Of a stretch of DNA of 34,020 nucleotides, positions 30,241 through 34,020 are shown piece by piece. Each line of letters starts with the position of its first letter. The stretch's first letter is position 1. A program made the translations under genes and the position numbers. The notes under the pieces are model-generated. The model did not search any database, was not told the origin of the DNA, and saw only the letters and a program-made list of their open reading frames with translations. This stretch comes from Solobacterium sp. (GTDB lineage Bacteria; Bacillota_I; Bacilli_A; Erysipelotrichales; Erysipelotrichaceae), in assembly GCA_022486705.1 (NCBI GenBank), contig JAKVKC010000024.1, positions 1-34,020 of the forward strand, given 5' to 3'.

Positions 30241-32007
30241 ATGAGACTAGAAAAATTGCATATAAAAGGATTCCGTAATTTTGATGATACAGAGATTTCA
30301 TTTCGAAAAAAGACACTTATTATTGGTGCTAACGATGTTGGTAAAACTAATCTTCTGTATGCTTTACGAATCCTATTTGATAAGACATTAAGTGAGCATG
30401 ATTTAGAACTTTCGGAGAGTGATTATAATGCTTATACTGGAGCAGATGAAATCGAAATAACTGCAGAACTATGCGAAGTGACTGAAGATTGTTTATTGAG
30501 TACATTTAGCGGCGCGTTGAAAGATGGGAAAACTGTTATTAGATATACAAATCAAAAAAATGGATCATATAAAATTTCAAATGGATTTGATGTTGCTACA
30601 TTATCAGAACTTCCGACAAGAGTATATATTAGAAAACTTAACATGGAATACGTCGATACAAATCGAAATATGTTCTCATTTCTGAACCACGAACGAGTAA
30701 AGATGCTTCAACTTTCGAAAGAAAAATTATCACATGAAGATACTGTTGCGGATGATGAAAAAACAAAAGAAATTCAAAGAAGATTGGATGATATTAACAA
30801 AGATATAAGCTCGTTGCAATACGTTTCTAAATCTCTTGAACAGGTAAATAAAGAGCTTGGCGAACTTTCTGTACACAATGAGGATCAAACAGTTCATTAT
30901 GTAGCTGGTGAAAGCAATGCGGATAAACTATTAAATAATCTGGTGTTAGAGTATTCAACAGGAGATAAGTCTTTAGCAATTGGTGGAGACGGAAGAAATA
31001 ATCAGATTTTTCTTTCGACATGGATTGCAAAACAACATATACAGGAGAGCATTGACCACGTGACTTTTTATGCAATTGAAGAACCTGAAGCTCATTTACA
31101 TCCCCATCAACAGCGAAAACTAGCTTCATACATAAAGGATAATTTTCATAATCAGATTCTTGTGACAACTCATTCACCACAGATAGTATCTCAGTTCAAT
31201 CCGGAAAACATAGTTAGATTATACGCGCAAAACAAGTGTTCTATAGCAGCATGCGGAGGTTGTAGCTTTAAACTTCAAAATGTATTTTCAAAATTCAGTT
31301 ACCGGTTGAATGCTTTATCTGCAGAAATATTTTTTTCTGATGGGGTGTTTCTTGTTGAAGGGGTTTCTGAGGTGCTGTTTTATTCTGCGGTAGCAAAGGA
31401 ATTGAATCTTGATCTGGATCGAAATAATATATCCATTCTCTCAGTTGAAGGAATAGGGTTTAAGCCTTATGTAGCTATTTGTAATGCACTGAAAATTCCT
31501 TGGGTATTAAGAACTGATAATGACATTTTTTTAAAATCAACGAAGAACACAAATACATATTATTACGCAGGCATATCTAGGATAATTGGAATTATATCCG
31601 AGCTTTTAGATGAATCAGATGATGTAATTAACTATTGGAAAAATCACTCAAATGAAAATGAATGGGCAATAAACGATGATATTCCAGAGGATGCCAAACA
31701 ACTGAATGAGTATATAAGAACTAATGTCAAAAAATTTGGTATCTATTTGTCAGATATTGATCTTGAAAATGATATGATGAACAGCAAGTTAAATGAAACA
31801 CTGAAATCTCATTACAATATTAATGATTCTGAAGGGCTTGTCAAAGCAATGAAAAAGAAAAAAGCAGAGAATATGGTAAATTTTTTGGATGAATGCCATA
31901 CAAAATTACCGGTTATAAAGAATAGCGATATTTTAGAACCACTGAATACTCTCATTGTAAAAACATCTGAAAAAGCGAGACCAATATATGATGAAAGCAC
32001 CAACTGA
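30241..32007 (+). CDS. gajA: Gabija defence protein GajA (OLD-type ATPase-TOPRIM nuclease)
   Basis: A 588-residue protein with an N-terminal ABC/SMC-type ATPase and a C-terminal TOPRIM nuclease. Walker A is GANDVGKT (29-36), an insertion of helices spans about 150-240, the signature region GGDGRNNQIFLSTW is at 248-261, and the Walker B/His part reads YAIEEPEAHLHPHQQRK (277-293) and TTHSPQ (309-314). The TOPRIM core starts at LVEGVSE (Glu373) and continues to LRTDND (Asp426, Asp428). In Gabija, GajA forms a tetramer that nicks phage DNA once nucleotide levels fall, working with GajB. ATG 30241 has GGAG 7 nt upstream; the earlier ATG at 30175 has no site. GajB overlaps its end by 20 nt. DNA is AT-rich, as in acquired defence genes. 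Confidence 0.93.
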   Translation: MRLEKLHIKGFRNFDDTEISFRKKTLIIGANDVGKTNLLYALRILFDKTLSEHDLELSESDYNAYTGADEIEITAELCEVTEDCLLSTFSGALKDGKTVIRYTNQKNGSYKISNGFDVATLSELPTRVYIRKLNMEYVDTNRNMFSFLNHERVKMLQLSKEKLSHEDTVADDEKTKEIQRRLDDINKDISSLQYVSKSLEQVNKELGELSVHNEDQTVHYVAGESNADKLLNNLVLEYSTGDKSLAIGGDGRNNQIFLSTWIAKQHIQESIDHVTFYAIEEPEAHLHPHQQRKLASYIKDNFHNQILVTTHSPQIVSQFNPENIVRLYAQNKCSIAACGGCSFKLQNVFSKFSYRLNALSAEIFFSDGVFLVEGVSEVLFYSAVAKELNLDLDRNNISILSVEGIGFKPYVAICNALKIPWVLRTDNDIFLKSTKNTNTYYYAGISRIIGIISELLDESDDVINYWKNHSNENEWAINDDIPEDAKQLNEYIRTNVKKFGIYLSDIDLENDMMNSKLNETLKSHYNINDSEGLVKAMKKKKAENMVNFLDECHTKLPVIKNSDILEPLNTLIVKTSEKARPIYDESTN

Positions 32008-33580
32008 TGAACAAAAAAGAATTATAGATTGCATTACTAATATTGTAGTGACTGCAGGACCAGGTTCTGGAAAAACTTATACAATTGTCGAAAAAATAGC
32101 AAAAATCATTCCAGGTTTGCCCGATTATAGGGGTGTTATTGCGATTAGTTTTACAAATAAAGCAAGCGATGAATTAAAAAACAGGTGTAAGCAAAGATGT
32201 TCTGATACCAAAAAGTCTTTTTTTGGAACGATAGATAAGTTTTATATTTCTCAAATTATCATTCCATTTTCCTGTCATGTAACAGGAATGCAACCGGAGT
32301 ATAAGATTATCGATGATATTGACAAAGAAAGCAAATATGCATCTTTGTTAAATAATGAAGGTGAAATGAATTCTTCAAAGTACGAATTGATTATTAGCGG
32401 TTTGAGGGAAGGAATGATTTTTTTGAAATATACAGGGGAGACGGCACTGTATTTACTCAAGAATGTTCCGGAAACCATTCAATATATTAAAGCAAAATTT
32501 TCGTACATTATTATTGATGAATATCAGGATTGCGGTAGTATTCAAAATGAAATCTTTTTAAAACTGATTGAAAGTGGTTTACATGGAATTGCGGTTGGTG
32601 ATATACATCAAGCTATTTATGGGTTTAATGGGCGATTCCCTAAATATCTTATTGCATTAATCGGGAGGAAAGATTTTACTCATTTTGAGTTAAATAAAAA
32701 TCATAGATGTCATCCAAGTATTTCTGAGTATTCTTTATGCTTGTTTAATGCTTCAAAACAAATTCCCACTGACAAACGTGTTTATTTGGTAAGCATCACG
32801 GGAGATGAAGGACAGATTGCAGCAAAAATAGATCAATACATTGATGCAATAAAAAGAAAGTATGATGTAGTCAATAATAATCAGGTTGCAATTCTCTGTA
32901 GAAGCAATAATACGGTGTCTAGAATGAATATGAGTCTAAATACAAAGCATAAAGTATTTAGAGAAACAGTCTTAGATCGTGACAATTCTCAGTGGGGAAG
33001 ATTATTTTGTGATTTACTAACATCTTACTTTGACAAAAGCGTATTTTCAGTTGATTATGCGGAAAAAATATTTTCTAAAGAGGATGATCCAAAAAAATAT
33101 AGATCTGCACTTTATTTGTGCCAGAGTATTTTCTCAAGTACAAAGGATACATTCAAAAATAATGAAAACAAAATGATAAACTTAGCAGAATTGATTTATC
33201 CGCATAAAGGAACTGATTTAACAAAGCATAATCTTCATCAAGTAATATGTGATTCTTCGATGTTGGCAAGTTATGCTCCAGCATGTGACGATGAATTGAA
33301 TTTGATGACACTTCATAAATCGAAAGGGCTTGAGTTCAATATTGTGTTTCATATGGATATGTATAAATGGGTTATACCAAACGAGCATGGAAATGACGAT
33401 GACAAACAACAAGATTTAAATTTGCATTTTGTTGGGATAACCAGGGCAAAGGATGTGTGCTATATTATGAATGGAACCATACGGCATAATAAAAAAAACG
33501 TAAGATTGTCTTGTGAGCCATCGCCATTTTTGCAAATGACAGGGCTAAAAGAAAGAAGACGTGACGTAGAATGGAAATAG
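31988..33580 (+). CDS. gajB: Gabija defence protein GajB (UvrD/Rep-type helicase)
   Basis: A 530-residue superfamily 1 helicase, the GajA partner. Motif I is AGPGSGKT (23-30), motif Ia SFTNKASDE (54-62), motif II IIIDEYQD (174-181), motif III GDIHQAIYGF (204-213). Later parts hold the motif V-like MTLHKSKGLEFN and the motif VI-like VGITRAKDV. GajB is thought to sense DNA ends or termini and activate GajA. It overlaps gajA by 20 nt in another frame, so both are made from one transcript; ATG 31988 or 31991 can be the start. It follows the order gajA-gajB typical of the system, and its length is normal. Confidence 0.93.
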   Translation: MMKAPTDEQKRIIDCITNIVVTAGPGSGKTYTIVEKIAKIIPGLPDYRGVIAISFTNKASDELKNRCKQRCSDTKKSFFGTIDKFYISQIIIPFSCHVTGMQPEYKIIDDIDKESKYASLLNNEGEMNSSKYELIISGLREGMIFLKYTGETALYLLKNVPETIQYIKAKFSYIIIDEYQDCGSIQNEIFLKLIESGLHGIAVGDIHQAIYGFNGRFPKYLIALIGRKDFTHFELNKNHRCHPSISEYSLCLFNASKQIPTDKRVYLVSITGDEGQIAAKIDQYIDAIKRKYDVVNNNQVAILCRSNNTVSRMNMSLNTKHKVFRETVLDRDNSQWGRLFCDLLTSYFDKSVFSVDYAEKIFSKEDDPKKYRSALYLCQSIFSSTKDTFKNNENKMINLAELIYPHKGTDLTKHNLHQVICDSSMLASYAPACDDELNLMTLHKSKGLEFNIVFHMDMYKWVIPNEHGNDDDKQQDLNLHFVGITRAKDVCYIMNGTIRHNKKNVRLSCEPSPFLQMTGLKERRRDVEWK

Positions 33581-34003
33581 AAAAAGTATTACTAGAATTC
33601 TAGAAAAATATGATTCTTGATGATGATTTGAAATCGTTTCTATTGGGCTATTGAACTATCATTAATGAAATTTGGTAAGCGGAACTTACACTGTTCCATA
33701 CATGATTTGTTCCGAATTTTTTAATGGAGTCTTTGTATATTTTAATTTTGTACCAGAATGAAACATAGAATGTGTTTTTGAATTCATTGTCAGTAGTTTT
33801 CGAAAAGACAGTAAAATTCTTTGATTATCTAGTGATGATAATTCTGGCCATTATATATCGATAATACAGCAGATGACTATATTAATATGTTTTCTTTAAA
33901 TCCCAAGTTAAGTGAAACACAGTGTTTCAGTAAGACTGATAAAGGCATATGATTGTTCTACCTCTCCGTGTCATCTAGTTTTCACAGATAGGAGGTCATT
34001 TAT
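33581..34003. other. AT-rich spacer after gajB
   Basis: No gene is supported here. It contains CTAGAATTCTAG (33592-33603), a perfect 12-bp palindrome just after the gajB stop. Competing hairpins GGAAC/GTTCC (33681-33697) and CGGAAC/GTTCCG (33680-33714, then AATTTTTT) could be a terminator. TGAAACAC-A-GTGTTTCA (33913-33929) is a palindrome near the next ORF. Confidence 0.5.
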
Positions 34004-34012
34004 ATGACACGG
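33966..34012 (+). promoter_or_regulatory. Inverted repeat burying the start codon of the last ORF
   Basis: CCGTGTCAT (33966-33974) is the exact reverse complement of ATGACACGG (34004-34012), which contains the start codon. The ribosome site AGGAGGT (33990-33996) lies in the 29-nt loop. Confidence 0.6.
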
Positions 34013-34020
34013 AATTACAA
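34004..34020 (+). CDS. Start of an unidentified ORF, cut by the window end
   Basis: Only MTRNY is visible. A strong AGGAGGT lies 7 nt upstream, so the start is credible. A mobile-element gene is possible given the inverted repeat and the island setting, but five residues cannot identify it. Confidence 0.5.

Noticed and set aside
1..34020. CRISPR array, tRNA or rRNA
   Set aside because: No regularly spaced direct repeats, tRNA cloverleaf signatures or rRNA stretches were seen on reading.

Overview
The window looks like chromosome from a Firmicutes bacterium, most likely a gut member of the Erysipelotrichia (Bulleidia/Solobacterium-like). This is inferred from the gene families, strong purine-rich Shine-Dalgarno sites, many extended -10 promoters of the TGCTATAAT kind, and short genes on both strands separated by compact hairpin terminators. 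No rRNA, tRNA or CRISPR array was seen.

Left part (1-15,500): a GH32 sucrose-6-phosphate hydrolase; a PTS-IIC-type membrane protein under two identical-type 17-bp operators; an acetyltransferase; DegV; a secreted metallo-beta-lactamase-fold lipoprotein; a Cof-type HAD phosphatase; a large surface flavoprotein (covalent FMN plus FAD) of the fumarate/urocanate reductase type; an M32 carboxypeptidase coupled to xpt; a PEPCK/HPrK-fold P-loop protein; a YbaK deacylase; a DUF2974 hydrolase; an unusual ROK protein; and a two-gene unit of a ribbon-helix-helix-like regulator plus an FtsL/DivIC-like membrane protein, headed by a perfect 22-bp palindrome.

Middle part (15,500-24,000): tandem lipoprotein esterases, a DUF1269 membrane protein, a zinc-ribbon microprotein, a PadR-DUF1700/DUF4097 operon with an autoregulatory-looking operator, a GNAT, a methyltransferase-like protein, and a DEAD-box RNA helicase whose leader carries a terminator (attenuator candidate).

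Right part (24,200-29,210): a KdgF-like cupin diverges from a complete TRAP transporter (dctP-dctQ-dctM). Both sides of the intergenic region carry an AATAAACCGGTT operator core, and the TRAP promoter also holds a cre-like box, suggesting a uronate-type uptake regulon. A YcxB-like membrane protein and a Vat/CatB-type acetyltransferase follow.

From about 29,913 to the end the DNA becomes visibly AT-rich. It carries a two-gene Gabija anti-phage system (gajA, gajB). At its left edge a NERD-domain/zinc-finger gene is broken at its 5' end, which marks a probable island junction. A new ORF with its start codon buried in an inverted repeat begins at the right edge.

The most unusual observation is a set of four genes with no Shine-Dalgarno whose ATG lies exactly 6 nt after a -10 hexamer, as expected for leaderless mRNAs.
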